This document shows, one piece after another, positions 10,265 through 20,944 of a stretch of DNA of 64,000 bases. The DNA is taken from contig JAQUKV010000005.1 of assembly GCA_028718905.1 (NCBI GenBank), positions 51,907 through 115,906 on the forward strand. The letters run 5' to 3'. How positions within the stretch are numbered: position 1 is the stretch's first letter; each line of letters begins with the position of its first letter. The notes below the pieces were generated by a model. That model was given only the letters and a program-made list of their open reading frames with translations. It did no database searches and was not told where the DNA came from. Made by a program: the position numbers and the translations under genes. This DNA is from Candidatus Peribacteraceae bacterium (GTDB lineage Bacteria > Patescibacteriota > Gracilibacteria > Peribacterales > Peribacteraceae).

Positions 10265-10946
10265 GTTCCAGTGCGACGGTGTTGTAGGAATAATCCATGC
10301 GCATGGGACCGAGAATACCGATCACGCCCTTCTCCCCGCGAATTTGGTATTCCGTGACGATCAGGCTGCAGCTCGGAATCTGCGCCATCAGATGCTCGTC
10401 GCCGATGTAGTAGCGGATTTCTTCATCCACTGCGATGCGCCCGAGCATGGCACTCAGATGTTCCTCGAGCACTTCCGCCACCTCGCTCACGAGACGGGGA
10501 TCCCCCTGAAACTCCGGCTGTTTCAGCACGTTGCTTAAGCCCAAGTAATACACCTGCGATTTGTGCGGGACCTTGGCGAAGGCCACATTCGGGACCATGT
10601 GGGCCAGCAGTGACACGGCTTCGTACACGCGCTCCTGATCCTTGCGCTTGAAATACTGCTCCTTGAGCGTATCGAAACGCCTGCGCACGACGGTTGCGTG
10701 GCGCGAAGGCTCGAGATAGTCGCGCACGTACATGCGGTACCCCTGCGCCGTGGGAATGCGGCCGGCGGACACGTGCGGCTGGAGCAGGAATCCTTCATCC
10801 TCGAGCCGCGCCATCTCGCTTCGCAGAGTCGCAGAAGAGCAGCAGAATTCACCCGCCTCGAGCAGACGCTTGCTGCCCACCGGGAGCGCTGTTTCGATGA
10901 ACTGATCGATGATCGCCACGAGGAGCTTTCCCTGCCGTGCATCCAT
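10236..10946 (-). CDS. hrcA: Heat-inducible transcription repressor HrcA-like
   Basis: IDQFIETALPVGSKRLLEAGEFCCSSATLRSEMARLEDEGFLLQPHVSAGRIPTAQGYRMYV; start taken at MDARQGKLL. Confidence 0.88.
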   Translation of the reverse strand: MDARQGKLLVAIIDQFIETALPVGSKRLLEAGEFCCSSATLRSEMARLEDEGFLLQPHVSAGRIPTAQGYRMYVRDYLEPSRHATVVRRRFDTLKEQYFKRKDQERVYEAVSLLAHMVPNVAFAKVPHKSQVYYLGLSNVLKQPEFQGDPRLVSEVAEVLEEHLSAMLGRIAVDEEIRYYIGDEHLMAQIPSCSLIVTEYQIRGEKGVIGILGPMRMDYSYNTVALELAADLLRSH

Positions 10947-10993
10947 GACAAAAGTATAGCAGTCGGCGCAGAGGAGTGCCAGCGCTCCCACAC

Positions 10994-11215
10994 TTACTTC
11001 GATTTGGTCTTTCCTGCCGCCATGCGCTTGCGGAAGCGCTCGATACGCCCGCCACGAGCCTCGCCCTGCTTCTTGCCCGTGTAGACGGGGTGGCACATCC
11101 TGCAGATTTCCACGGTCACTTCTCTCACCGTGGAAGGGATGGAAAATACGGCACCACAGGCGGTACAGGTCGCCTTGGCGTTTTGGAACATCTGCGGGTG
11201 GATAGCCTTTTTCAT
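10994..11215 (-). CDS. rpmE: 50S ribosomal protein L31
   Basis: MKKAIHPQMFQNAKATCTACGAVFSIPSTV...VEICRMCHPVYTGKKQ, two CxxC pairs. Confidence 0.92.
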   Translation of the reverse strand: MKKAIHPQMFQNAKATCTACGAVFSIPSTVREVTVEICRMCHPVYTGKKQGEARGGRIERFRKRMAAGKTKSK

Positions 11216-11248
11216 AACGGGAAGAGTGTAGCGATAAAGAAATGACAG

Positions 11249-11329
11249 GCAAGCGAAGAAAGCGAGGAAAACAAGGAAAACTCAATCCTCACTTGCTTTG
11301 CGTTCTTTGTTTTCTTCGCTTTCCTACGC
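11249..11329. repeat. Paired inverted short-tandem-repeat arms (rpmE/gyrA intergenic)
   Basis: gcgaagaaagcgaggaaaacaagg ... ttctttgttttcttcgctttcctacg; right arm abuts the gyrA stop codon. Confidence 0.7.
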
Positions 11330-14020
11330 CTACCCCTGCGCCGCCTTGGCCGCCCGCTTCACCCGTCGCTCCTCCTTCTCAATTGCTTCAACCTCTTCCG
11401 TGCGCTGTTCCTCCGCCGCCTCGAGCACCGCTTCTTCCGCCTCTTTGTCGTACATCACCACACTCACCGTCGCGACTTTGTCTTTGCCGTTGAGACGCAT
11501 GATGATGACGCCCTGCGTGGCGCGCCCGAGGGACGGAATGTCCTTGAGCTCCATGCGAATGGCCTGCCCCTGCCTGCTCAGACACAGCAGATCGCCCTCC
11601 GCACCCTCCTCCAGCACGCATCCGCCCACGATATCACCCGTCTTCGCCGTGAGCTGCGCGGCTTTGACTCCCGTGCCTCCGCGCCCCTGGAAGCGGTACT
11701 GTGAAACGGGCGTCATCTTGCCGAGTCCGTTCTCCATCACCACAAGAAGTTTTGATTTCACCGGATCGGAAATGGCCGCTGCCTCCACTACCTTGTCACC
11801 GGCACCCAGCTTGATGCCGCGCACACCCGCCGCCGCGCGCCCCATCGGACGGACATCGTCCTCCTTGAAGCGGATGGCCTTTCCTTTCTGCGTGAGCAGG
11901 ATGATCTCGTTCTTGCCGTTGGTCTCGACGACCCACCTCAGCTCATCACCGGCAGGCATCTTCTGCGCGATCAGACCTGAACGCCGGATGTTGTCGAATT
12001 CTGTGAGCTCCGTGCGCTTGACGGTGCCGCCGCGCGTGACCATGAAGAGGAATTTCTTATCCTCCATCTGCGCGCGCAGGATCGCCGTCACGCGTTCCTC
12101 GGGCTGCAGCTGCAGCAGGTTCACGATCGCCTGCCCCTTGGCGACGCGACTCCCCTGCGGGAGTTCGTACGTGGGCAATTTAAAGACGCGCCCCGTATTG
12201 GTGAAGAAGAGCAGGTCGTCGTGGTTCATCACGTGCAGGAGCGAGAGCACTTCATCCTCATCTTTGGTGGTCATGCCTTTCACGCCCTTGCCGCCGCGCT
12301 GCTGGGCCCGGAATTGCATGGGGCTTAAGCGCTTCACGTAGCCCGTCTGTGTGAGCGTGACGATCATCGGCGCATTCGGGATCGTGTCCTTGGCCGAGAA
12401 ATCGCCCACATCGTGCTTCACGATCGTCGTGCGGCGCGCATCACCGAACGATGCTTTGATGTCCGTGAGCTCCGTTTTGATGATCTTGTCGATCTTCTTG
12501 GGGTCCTTGAGAATCGCCTCGCACTCGGCGATGAACTTTTTCTTTTCGGCCAGCTCATCCTCGATCTTCTTGCGCTCCAGACCCGCCAGCGTCTGCAGAC
12601 GCATCTGCAGGATGGCATCGGCCTGAATCTCGGAGAGCTTGAACTTCTTCACAAGATTCTCTTTTGCGATCTCTTTGGTCTCCGACTTCTTGATGGTCTG
12701 GATCACCTTGTCGATGTCATTGAGCGCAATGCTCAAGCCCTCGAGAATATGCGCGCGCTCCTTGGCACGATCGCGATCAAAGGTGACACGCCGTCGCACG
12801 ACCTCGCGGCGGTGCGCGATGAAGAGCTCCAGCGCCTCCTGCAGGTTTAAGAGCCGTGGCTGCAGTCCCCCGTCGAGGGCGATCATGTTGTAGCCGAAAC
12901 TCGTTTGCAGATCGGTATGTTTGAAGAGTTGGTTCAATACCTTCTGCGGATAGCTGTCCTTCTTCAGCTCCACGATGATGCGGATGCCCGTGCGGTCCGA
13001 CTCGTCGCGGATATCGGAAATACCGTCAATCGCCTTATCCTGCACCAGATGAGCCATCTTCTCGATCATGGTGGACTTGTTCACCTGATAGGGAATCTCG
13101 GAGACGCGGATGACGTAGCGCCCCTTCACCTCTTCGATCTGCGCCTTGGCGCGCACCACGATGGACCCGCGGCCGGTGAGGTATGCCTGCTTGATCGCCT
13201 CTTTGTTGTAGACGATGCCGCCCGTGGGGAAATCCGGCCCCTGCACGAACTCGAGCAGCTCCTCCACCGTAGCCTCGGGATGCTCCAGCAGATGCACGGA
13301 GGCATCGACGAGCTCACCCAAGTTATGCGGCGGGATATTCGTGGCCATGCCGACGGCGATGCCGACGGTGCCGTTGAGCAACAGATGCGGCAGCTTGGCG
13401 GGCAGCACGGCGGGCTCCTTGCGCGTTGCGTCGTAGTTGGGCATGAAGTTGACCGTGTCCTTGTCGATATCCTGCAGGAGCTCATCGGCGAACCGGGCCA
13501 TCTTCGCCTCGGTGTAACGCATGGCGGCTGCGCCGTCCCCGTCGATGCTGCCGAAGTTCCCCTGCCCGTGGATGATGGGGTAGCGCATCGAGAAATCCTG
13601 CGCCATGCGCACGAGCGCCTCGTACACCGCGCTGTCGCCGTGGGGGTGGTACTTTCCCAGCACGTCTCCGACGACGAGGGCGCATTTGCGGAATTTAGCG
13701 GAAGACCGCAGCCCCAGCTCCGACATGGAGTACAGGATGCGCCGGTGCACGGGCTTGAGTCCGTCGCGGGCATCGGGCAGCGCGCGCGAAACGATGACGC
13801 TCATCGCGTAATCGAGGTAACTCGCCTCCATTTCCTGCACGATCGGCCGCGGCATGATCTTGCCGATGTTGGCCAGACCGGTCTGCACGGGAAGCCCGTT
13901 CGTCACAGCGGGAACCGTCTCGGGGACGGCCTGTTCGGCTTTCTCCTTCTTATCGTTCTTTTCGGGCTCTGCGGGTTTGTCGGACTTGCCCTGAGGGGGA
14001 TCGATGGGTTTCTTGGGCAT
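11330..14020 (-). CDS. gyrA: DNA gyrase subunit A
   Basis: [83 protein letters not shown]-terminal beta-pinwheel repeats. Confidence 0.98.
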   Translation of the reverse strand: MPKKPIDPPQGKSDKPAEPEKNDKKEKAEQAVPETVPAVTNGLPVQTGLANIGKIMPRPIVQEMEASYLDYAMSVIVSRALPDARDGLKPVHRRILYSMSELGLRSSAKFRKCALVVGDVLGKYHPHGDSAVYEALVRMAQDFSMRYPIIHGQGNFGSIDGDGAAAMRYTEAKMARFADELLQDIDKDTVNFMPNYDATRKEPAVLPAKLPHLLLNGTVGIAVGMATNIPPHNLGELVDASVHLLEHPEATVEELLEFVQGPDFPTGGIVYNKEAIKQAYLTGRGSIVVRAKAQIEEVKGRYVIRVSEIPYQVNKSTMIEKMAHLVQDKAIDGISDIRDESDRTGIRIIVELKKDSYPQKVLNQLFKHTDLQTSFGYNMIALDGGLQPRLLNLQEALELFIAHRREVVRRRVTFDRDRAKERAHILEGLSIALNDIDKVIQTIKKSETKEIAKENLVKKFKLSEIQADAILQMRLQTLAGLERKKIEDELAEKKKFIAECEAILKDPKKIDKIIKTELTDIKASFGDARRTTIVKHDVGDFSAKDTIPNAPMIVTLTQTGYVKRLSPMQFRAQQRGGKGVKGMTTKDEDEVLSLLHVMNHDDLLFFTNTGRVFKLPTYELPQGSRVAKGQAIVNLLQLQPEERVTAILRAQMEDKKFLFMVTRGGTVKRTELTEFDNIRRSGLIAQKMPAGDELRWVVETNGKNEIILLTQKGKAIRFKEDDVRPMGRAAAGVRGIKLGAGDKVVEAAAISDPVKSKLLVVMENGLGKMTPVSQYRFQGRGGTGVKAAQLTAKTGDIVGGCVLEEGAEGDLLCLSRQGQAIRMELKDIPSLGRATQGVIIMRLNGKDKVATVSVVMYDKEAEEAVLEAAEEQRTEEVEAIEKEERRVKRAAKAAQG

Positions 14021-14362
14021 GGAAAATCGGAGTGTTGAAGATCAGACGGATGATACAGATTTTTCGGAAGGAAAAAAGTCCCAACAGGCAGGAAAACTCT
14101 CAAGAAAGAAAAACATAAAATCACATAACAAACAGAAAAATCAACCACACGTTTCCCTGCCTTACCTCCTATCCCCCTCTCCGGCCCTGCAACGAAAAGA
14201 GGATCCTTCCCCTGCCGCAGAACAAAAGTGGCAAAACAAGCCACTGACTAATGAATGAAAGAATGTATGCTGGTTCCACGCGTGCTCTCCATCGTTTCCA
14301 CCCCCATCAGCCCTTCGGCTTAAACTCAGGACCTTCTCCCGCTATTGCTGTAGTTGAATCAT

Positions 14363-15034
14363 ATGCTGTCGATTGTTTCCACTCCCATCGGCAACCTCGG
14401 TGATATCACACTGCGCGCCCTCGAAACGCTCAAGAAGTGCGACGCCGTCGTCTGCGAGGACACGCGGGTGACGGGGCAGCTCTTGAAGCTCCTGAATCTG
14501 GAAAAGAAAGAATTGATCAGCTGCCACGGCTACAGCGATCCGAAGAAAGTGGATGATCTCATCAGGAGACTGAAGGATGGCCGGCACCTCGTTCTCGTGA
14601 GCGACGCCGGGACTCCGGGCATTTCGGATCCCGGGTACGCACTGGTTTCCCGTGCACGGGGCGAAGGCATCCCGATTGAAGTGATCCCGGGACCGGCGGC
14701 GTTTTTGGCGGCCTTGAGCGCGAGCGGACTCCCCATCAACCGGTTCGTGTATCTGGGATTCCTGCCGATGAAAAAGGGCCGCCAGACTTTGCTCAAATCA
14801 TTCACAGATGAGGAGCGGACAATCGTCTTCTACGAATCCGTGCACCGGATCGGAAAGACACTCGATGAACTCGCCGAGGCACTGAAGGAGCAACCGGAGC
14901 GTCCGGTCGTCATCGCACGGGAGCTAACGAAAATGCACGAGGAGATCGTCAGCACCACCGCGGCGAACCTGCCGCTGGTCGCACAGTCGGTTATGAAGAA
15001 AGGCGAATTCGTGGTGGTTGTTGGCGCTCGCTGA
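14363..15034 (+). CDS. rsmI: 16S rRNA (cytidine1402-2'-O)-methyltransferase
   Basis: MLSIVSTPIGNLGDITLRALETLKKCDAVVCEDTRVTGQLL, LVSDAGTPGISDPGYALV, VIPGPAAFLAALSASGLP. Confidence 0.96.
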   Translation: MLSIVSTPIGNLGDITLRALETLKKCDAVVCEDTRVTGQLLKLLNLEKKELISCHGYSDPKKVDDLIRRLKDGRHLVLVSDAGTPGISDPGYALVSRARGEGIPIEVIPGPAAFLAALSASGLPINRFVYLGFLPMKKGRQTLLKSFTDEERTIVFYESVHRIGKTLDELAEALKEQPERPVVIARELTKMHEEIVSTTAANLPLVAQSVMKKGEFVVVVGAR

Positions 15035-15447
15035 GTACCGGCGTAACATGTTTCTTCCTTTATGACCCCTGCACGGCACTCATCAGAGAGAATCGCATGC
15101 GCAATGAAGGCGCAACAAGAAGTGGCTTACAAATTACAGAATGCTTCGCCGGAATTGTGTGCGAACGTGCATGCCATCTCTGGCGCCGTCTCCCTGATGA
15201 TGACACGGGCCGAATGTCCCATGGCATGGCACTGCATCACCAATAGAACGATCTCGTTGGCAAGATCTCTCCTACGAGAGACCCCTGGACGAACGCTTGC
15301 TCCCGCTGACCTTATCTGCACGCAAAGCAACGCTGCCTGCGCTTGGCACATCCAAACATCTTGCCGTATGTTTTCGGATTCTACGACAGATGATCTACTG
15401 AGAGAATGAGGGGGAGACCGAGGCCTCCCCCCGCAGAGATTGAGCAG

Positions 15448-15726
15448 TCAGAGTTCCCTCCCCCGACGCAGCCGTTGGAGGACCGCGCCGATAACGGGAG
15501 CCATCGGCATGAGGGCGGAACCAAACGCGTACCATCCGACGAGATGCCAGATGGGCAACTCCCGCATGAGTTGCTCCTTCGCCACCGTCACGGCGTACAG
15601 GACACTCGCCACTAGGGCAAAAAGTCCAACGACCTTGTAGAACAACCCATCAGATTGCTGGGATCGCAGGAGGAGGAGTACACCTCCGCATCCGGCAAAA
15701 AAACCGCACACCACCATCTCCACCAT
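15448..15726 (-). CDS. Small hypothetical membrane protein
   Basis: MVEMVVCGFFAGCGGVLLLLRSQQ..., predicted TM segments; SD-like GGGGTG upstream of the internal ATG. Confidence 0.5.
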   Translation of the reverse strand: MVEMVVCGFFAGCGGVLLLLRSQQSDGLFYKVVGLFALVASVLYAVTVAKEQLMRELPIWHLVGWYAFGSALMPMAPVIGAVLQRLRRGREL

Positions 15727-15848
15727 GATCCACCCCCTTCGGGTAAAGGAACGATCGACTGACCAATAATGCCACAATAAGGAAAAGTAGGTGAAAGAAA
15801 AGGAAAACACGCGAAAAAAAGAGGAAAGCCCGTTGCCTTCCTCCCCGA

Positions 15849-16130
15849 TCAAGGCGATCTGTTTTTCCAGCGTTCCTCGAGGCACTCGCAGAAGTAGAGC
15901 AGCAAGAACGTGCTATAGAAACTCGCGTACAGCACGCCGATGTGGCTCCAGTAATTCATGCGGAGAGCGATGATGATGGCCATCGTCACCATAGCCACAA
16001 GAGAACCGAGGGCAACAAGACAGCTGTGCAGACAGCCCATCTCGACGTTGTCCCAGATGGATTTGTTCTGAAGCCACGCATAGCCGATTCCTGCGATGAG
16101 CCCGGCGAGAAACATGAAGAGGTATCCCAT
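15849..16130 (-). CDS. Small hypothetical membrane protein
   Basis: MGYLFMFLAGLIAGIGYAWLQNK...VALGSLVAMVTMAIIIALRM; AGGAGG upstream (cctcctttc on + strand). Confidence 0.55.
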   Translation of the reverse strand: MGYLFMFLAGLIAGIGYAWLQNKSIWDNVEMGCLHSCLVALGSLVAMVTMAIIIALRMNYWSHIGVLYASFYSTFLLLYFCECLEERWKNRSP

Positions 16131-16280
16131 GGGCCACCTCCTTTCTTGTTCTGCGATAGTGAAAAGGATCGGATCCTGACCGGACGTGGCATGATCCCGC
16201 TCTTTCTCTGGTGCGTCAAAGCATTCCCGACCATAACCGTCCATTGTTTCTCTCGGTGACCTCTGATTGAGTAGTGCGCC

Positions 16281-17129
16281 ATGAAGAAGGGAACACCCTC
16301 TCTCGTGTTCTGCAGCCTTGCCTGCGCATTTTTCCTGCCGTCTTTCGCACTGGCAGACAGCGAGACGGAGCCGGACCAAACAATCCCCCTCCCGATTCTC
16401 ACCTACCATTACGTGGAATCACTGGAAGATGCGACCAGGCGGGCTGCGGCACTCATCACATCACCTGTTGTGTTCGAGAAACAACTGCTGGCACTGCAGG
16501 AGCGCGGCTATCAGACCGTCTTCGTCCGTGACATTCCCAGCCGGCTCGTTTCCCCCCTGCGTTCCTTCCCCGCGATCGCCCTCACCTTCGACGACGGGTA
16601 CGAGGATTTTTACTGGAACGTGCTCCCTCTCCTCCGGAAATACCGGATGAAAACGACGCTGTACGTCGTCCCGGGCTTCATCGGCAAAACCGGCTACCTC
16701 TCGGAAGAGGAGCTGCGAGCCATCAACGATACGGGCCTCGTGGAAATCGGCGCCCACACGCTCCACCATAAAAATCTTCCCCGCCTCTCGACAGCCGCGG
16801 CAACGCAGGAGATCAGAGGCGGTAAAGAGGAACTGGAACAGAAATTCGGCATCACCGTCTCCTCGTTCGCCTATCCCTTCGGTGCGCATACGCCGCGCAT
16901 CGAGAAAATCGTTGAGGGGGCGGGATTCACCGCCGCCGTCACCACGGACAGAGGATGGGACCAATCCCCAAGCCGGCTCTATACCCTCAGGCGCATTCCG
17001 GGGCTCGTCTTCTTAGGTTCGCGAAAATGGAAAGCCATCGGTGAACCCGCTGCACCATCTGTAACTTCTTCGGCATCATCGACAGCATCGCCCTCTGCAC
17101 GGCCAAATCACCGCCGCAGCACCCGATAG
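16281..17129 (+). CDS. Polysaccharide deacetylase family protein, secreted
   Basis: Signal peptide; ILTYHYVE, IALTFDDGYEDFYWNVLPLLRKYRMKTTLYVVPGFIG, EIGAHTLHH, SFAYPFGAH. Confidence 0.92.
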   Translation: MKKGTPSLVFCSLACAFFLPSFALADSETEPDQTIPLPILTYHYVESLEDATRRAAALITSPVVFEKQLLALQERGYQTVFVRDIPSRLVSPLRSFPAIALTFDDGYEDFYWNVLPLLRKYRMKTTLYVVPGFIGKTGYLSEEELRAINDTGLVEIGAHTLHHKNLPRLSTAAATQEIRGGKEELEQKFGITVSSFAYPFGAHTPRIEKIVEGAGFTAAVTTDRGWDQSPSRLYTLRRIPGLVFLGSRKWKAIGEPAAPSVTSSASSTASPSARPNHRRSTR

Positions 17130-17141
17130 CGCCGGAAAACA

Positions 17142-18386
17142 TCAGGGCAGCACCGATTGCGGATTGACATTCGTGCCGTCTTTGATCACCTCGAAATGCA
17201 GGTGCGGCCCCGTAGTCGTGGGACCCGAACCGTGGGCCCCGATCGCCCCGCCGCTCAAGCCGATGAGCTCGCCCTGACGCAGATCTTGTCCGCTCGTCAC
17301 GGAAATTTTCGACAGATGGCCGTAGAGGGTGGCAGACCCGCCGCGATGCCCCACCAGCACGTAGGAGTATCCCGACGGACCCCCGTCACGCGCGAGAAAC
17401 ACCACGCCGTCCGCCGCACTGAAGACCGGCGATCCCTGGCCGATGACGATATCCAGCCCGTAATGTGGAATGCCGAAGTGCTCCTGATACGACACATCGA
17501 GGAAACCGGCCGAGAGCGGACCATAGGCCGGCCAGGCGAACTGGGGAGCCGCCGGAATGGCCGACCGGTCGATTGTGCCGGGCGTGAGCAGTCCTTTTTC
17601 GATGAGCTCGCGCTCGATACGGGCGCGGATCTTGGCATCGATGCGTGCGAGCGCGCCCTGCATCTTCAGCACCTGTTCGTGCACCTCTGCGACCGTGGTC
17701 TGGATGTTCTTCATCTGCTCGTCGGTCGCCTTGAGTCCGCGGGATGCACGTTCCTCCTGCTCCGTGAGTTGCAGCGCTTCGATGCGGAGTGTTTCGTGCT
17801 GCGCTTCGAGAGCCGCCAGCCGCTGCTCCTGCCGCGTCACCTCCACCCGTGCGAGCAGGATGCTGTGTTTGAGTCCTGCCTGCAGATCCTCCTCGAGCAC
17901 ATCGCCGAATGAGGCCACGAGCACACGCCGGAAGAACGAGCGGCCGAGAGGATCGGTACCCAGCACGGACTGCATGCGCTCCGCAGAACGGAACGCGTCC
18001 GCAATATCTTTGGACTGTATGGCGGATGCAGGAGTCTCTGTAGCCGCCTGCCACCCGAATCGCTGCTGCAACTGTGCAATGGAATGCTGCAACTGTGCAA
18101 TCTGCAGACGTGACGCACGCTTGTCCTTCATGAGCGCCGGCAGACGCGCCTGCGCCTGCTTGAGTTCCGCCTCGTAGCGGCGCCTGAGTGCAGGGAGACT
18201 GCGCGTGCGCCCGTACTCGGCTGACGCTTCATCGATCGCCGTGCGAAACGCCCGCTCGGCATCCATCTTCTCGTCCGAGAAGACGAGGGCGAACGTGAAG
18301 AGCGGGATACACCCAACAAGCAGGACTGTCGCAACGATGATGCGGCTTGCCCTGAGCGAAGTCGAAGGGTTGGTTTTTGTGTCCAT
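17142..18386 (-). CDS. M23 family murein hydrolase activator / peptidase with coiled-coil N-terminus
   Basis: Coiled coil, then HYGLDIVIGQGSPVFSAADGVVFLARDGGPSGYSYVLVGHRGGSATLYGHLSKI, HLHFEV. Confidence 0.9.
   Translation of the reverse strand: MDTKTNPSTSLRASRIIVATVLLVGCIPLFTFALVFSDEKMDAERAFRTAIDEASAEYGRTRSLPALRRRYEAELKQAQARLPALMKDKRASRLQIAQLQHSIAQLQQRFGWQAATETPASAIQSKDIADAFRSAERMQSVLGTDPLGRSFFRRVLVASFGDVLEEDLQAGLKHSILLARVEVTRQEQRLAALEAQHETLRIEALQLTEQEERASRGLKATDEQMKNIQTTVAEVHEQVLKMQGALARIDAKIRARIERELIEKGLLTPGTIDRSAIPAAPQFAWPAYGPLSAGFLDVSYQEHFGIPHYGLDIVIGQGSPVFSAADGVVFLARDGGPSGYSYVLVGHRGGSATLYGHLSKISVTSGQDLRQGELIGLSGGAIGAHGSGPTTTGPHLHFEVIKDGTNVNPQSVLP
18348..18373. repeat. REP-like palindrome inside the M23 peptidase coding sequence
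   Basis: ttgccctgagcgaagtcgaagggttgg; encodes NPSTSLRASR at the N-terminus. Confidence 0.7.
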
Positions 18387-18509
18387 TTTCTCCCTTATTA
18401 TAGCGGAAAAACGCCATTGCGTGAACGCTGTTTTCCCTCGGCGGACTGCGAAACTTGTCAAGAATGATGTGCAGCCTGCACGCATCGCCTTCTGCTACAC
18501 TGCATCACT

Positions 18510-19088
18510 ATGATCGCTCACCTCCACGGCACCGTGACGCGTCACTCCCCGGGAGAAGCCACCGTGGATGTGGGTGGGGTGGGCTACCGCGTCCTCGTTC
18601 CACCCGATGTCTGGGAACAACTGGAAGAAGGTGCGACGGCGAAGCTCTGGATTTCGACATTCGTGCGGGAAGACCGGTTTGACCTGTTCGGTTTTCTTTC
18701 GCCCTTGAGTCGCACTCTTTTTGAAGAACTTTTGGGCATTCCGGGCATCGGACCGCGGACTGCCCTCGAGATCTGCAGCGTCCCACGCAGCCTGATCGGC
18801 ATGGCAATTCGCGAAAAGGATGCCTCTCCGCTCACGTCCATCAAAGGCATCGGCAAAAAAACAGCGGAAAAACTGCTCGTGGAGCTGAAATCCCTCGCCG
18901 AGAAGCTCCCCGCGCTCTTTATGGGAACCGATGCGGGTGCCGTGTACGTCGCAATGGATCCCGACGCCGTCGCTGCGCTCGAGGCACTGGGTTATGACGC
19001 ACCGACGATCACCCACGCGCTCAAATCTCTCCCCGCTGATCTCGCCTCGACCGAAGACCGCGTGGCCGCCGCTCTCCGCTCCCTTTGA
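18510..19088 (+). CDS. ruvA: Holliday junction branch migration protein RuvA
   Basis: MIAHLHGTV...VDVGGVGYRVLVP, LLGIPGIGPRTALEI, LTSIKGIGKKTAEKLLVEL. Confidence 0.96.
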   Translation: MIAHLHGTVTRHSPGEATVDVGGVGYRVLVPPDVWEQLEEGATAKLWISTFVREDRFDLFGFLSPLSRTLFEELLGIPGIGPRTALEICSVPRSLIGMAIREKDASPLTSIKGIGKKTAEKLLVELKSLAEKLPALFMGTDAGAVYVAMDPDAVAALEALGYDAPTITHALKSLPADLASTEDRVAAALRSL

Positions 19089-19099
19089 TCGCCGCCGCG

Positions 19100-19233
19100 T
19101 AGATCGCTCTCCATCTTAACCTTCCCTCCCTTCCTTTCCTTCCTTACCTTCCTCACCTTTCTTTCCTTCCTCTCTTTTCTTTCTTTGCTTTCTTCTCTTT
19201 CTTCGCCTTCTTTTCTTACCTCCCTTACCTCCC
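19100..19233. repeat. ~130-nt polypyrimidine low-complexity tract directly before pgi start
   Basis: ccttccctcccttcctttccttccttaccttcctcacctttctttcc...cttacctcccttacctcccGTG. Confidence 0.8.
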
Positions 19234-20520
19234 GTGCTTGATCTCTCCGTCTCACCGGCACTCGCCAAGGCCATCACGCCCTCCTTCGGCGTCCCCGATC
19301 AGGAATTGAGCGCACTGCGCACAGGAGTGCGACGGTACGTGCAGGAATGGCTCAAGGAACGGGAGAAAGGCCGGCACATCTGGGCCATGACCCCCTACGA
19401 CAAAGATGCTCTCGAAGCTGTAAAAGAAGTAGCGGTCTGGGCGAAGGCCGAGCGCATCCGCACCGTCGTCTGGGTGGGCATCGGCGGGTCGGGGCTGGGC
19501 CCCAAAGTGATTCAGGAGGTATTCGAAACACCCGAAACAGTGGAGTTCATCGTCCTCGATTCCATCGACCCCTCGTTCGTCGAAACCGTGCTCAAGATCG
19601 TCGACTGGCGCTCCACGCTGCTGGTCGTCGCCAGCAAGTCCGGCTCGACACTGGAGCCGATGAGCCTCTTCTTCACCTGCTACGAAAAATTGAAAGCGGC
19701 GCGCGGCAATAACGCCGCCCGGTACACCGTCGCCATCACAGACCCCTTCGGCGGCCCCCTGAGGAGCTTCTGCCTCGAGGAGGACATCCGCATGCTCTCG
19801 ATCCCGGCGGACGTGGGCGGCCGCTTCTGCATCTTCACGCCCGTAGGCTTGCTCCCCCTCGCCCTCCTCGATGCCAATGTCGGGAGCTTCGTCCGTGGTG
19901 CCAAAGAAATGGACACGCTCTGCCAGAACACATCCATTGACGAAAACCCGGCCGCCCTCCTCGCCGCGGTACAGTACCTGCTCGACCTCAAGCGCGGTTA
20001 TCCGATCCGCGTGATCATGCCGTACAGCCAGCGCCTCACATCCATCGCCCGGTGGGACCAGCAGCTCATCGCCGAGAGCCTGGGCAAGACGGAGACCAAA
20101 AACCCCATCCCCGTCGCCGCTATCGGCACACAGGATCAACACTCGCTCCTGCAGCAGTGGATGGCCGGTCCGAGGACGCAGTGGCACCTCTTCATCCGGG
20201 AAGAGGAGAAACCCCGCGTGCATCTGCCCGAGAAACTGCCGGAACCATTCGCGTACCTGCAGGGAAAAACCTTCGGCCAGCTGCTCGACGCATGTTTCAC
20301 CGGAACTTCCGCCGCCCTCACATCCGCCAAACGCCCGCACGCCACCATCACGCTTCCGCGTCTGGATGAGCGGCATCTGGGCCAGCTTTTCTTCCTGCTG
20401 CTGGCCGAGGTGCTCTTTCTCGGCAAACTGTACCGCATGGATCCGTACGGCCAGCCCGCCGTGGAAATCGGAAAGAAAATCACGAAAGACATCCTGACGA
20501 AGGGAAGGACGGAGGAATGA
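19234..20520 (+). CDS. pgi: Glucose-6-phosphate isomerase (GTG start)
   Basis: VWVGIGGSGLGPKVIQEVF, ASKSGSTLEPMSLF, MPYSQRL, QQWMAGPRTQWHLFI, QPAVEIGKK. Confidence 0.93.
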   Translation: MLDLSVSPALAKAITPSFGVPDQELSALRTGVRRYVQEWLKEREKGRHIWAMTPYDKDALEAVKEVAVWAKAERIRTVVWVGIGGSGLGPKVIQEVFETPETVEFIVLDSIDPSFVETVLKIVDWRSTLLVVASKSGSTLEPMSLFFTCYEKLKAARGNNAARYTVAITDPFGGPLRSFCLEEDIRMLSIPADVGGRFCIFTPVGLLPLALLDANVGSFVRGAKEMDTLCQNTSIDENPAALLAAVQYLLDLKRGYPIRVIMPYSQRLTSIARWDQQLIAESLGKTETKNPIPVAAIGTQDQHSLLQQWMAGPRTQWHLFIREEEKPRVHLPEKLPEPFAYLQGKTFGQLLDACFTGTSAALTSAKRPHATITLPRLDERHLGQLFFLLLAEVLFLGKLYRMDPYGQPAVEIGKKITKDILTKGRTEE

Positions 20521-20522
20521 CG

Positions 20523-20620
20523 GAAAGAGAAAAGTGGAAAGAGAAAAATAGAAAGTGTAGGATGCTTCTGCGTACGTTCAACGTGCAACTTTCTACTTTC
20601 AACTTTCCGCTTCTTCTCCC
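20523..20620. repeat. Paired inverted short-tandem-repeat arms (pgi/trxA intergenic)
   Basis: gaaagagaaaagtggaaagagaaaaatagaaagtg ... caactttctactttcaactttccgcttcttctcccATG. Confidence 0.7.
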
Positions 20621-20941
20621 ATGGCCAATTCCGTCACCGATCAAAACTTTCAGGCCGAAGTGCTGCAATCCCCGATCCCCGTGCTCGTGGATTTCTGGGC
20701 GCCGTGGTGCGGCCCGTGCAAAATGATGGCGCCGATCGTGGATGAGCTGGCAACGGAGTACGAAGGAAAAGTGAAAATCGTAAAGGTGAACGTGGATGAG
20801 AATCCCGAAACACCCGGTCAGTTCAATATCATGAGCATTCCCACGTTCATCATTTTCAAGGGAGGCAAACCCCTTGCCTCCTTCATCGGTGCCAAGCCCA
20901 AAGAGAGCGTGAAGCAGGAACTCGACCGCGCCATCAGCTGA
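20621..20941 (+). CDS. trxA: Thioredoxin
   Basis: [38 protein letters not shown]. Confidence 0.97.
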   Translation: MANSVTDQNFQAEVLQSPIPVLVDFWAPWCGPCKMMAPIVDELATEYEGKVKIVKVNVDENPETPGQFNIMSIPTFIIFKGGKPLASFIGAKPKESVKQELDRAIS

Positions 20942-20944
20942 TCC

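Noticed and set aside
10236-10994. CIRCE operator expected near hrcA
   Set aside because: No TTAGCACTC-N9-GAGTGCTAA-like inverted repeat found by eye near hrcA, and no grpE/dnaK neighbours in the window
15062-15409. 115-aa ORF after rsmI
   Set aside because: Unremarkable composition, no motif, and an overlapping ORF on the other strand of similar quality; coding status unclear
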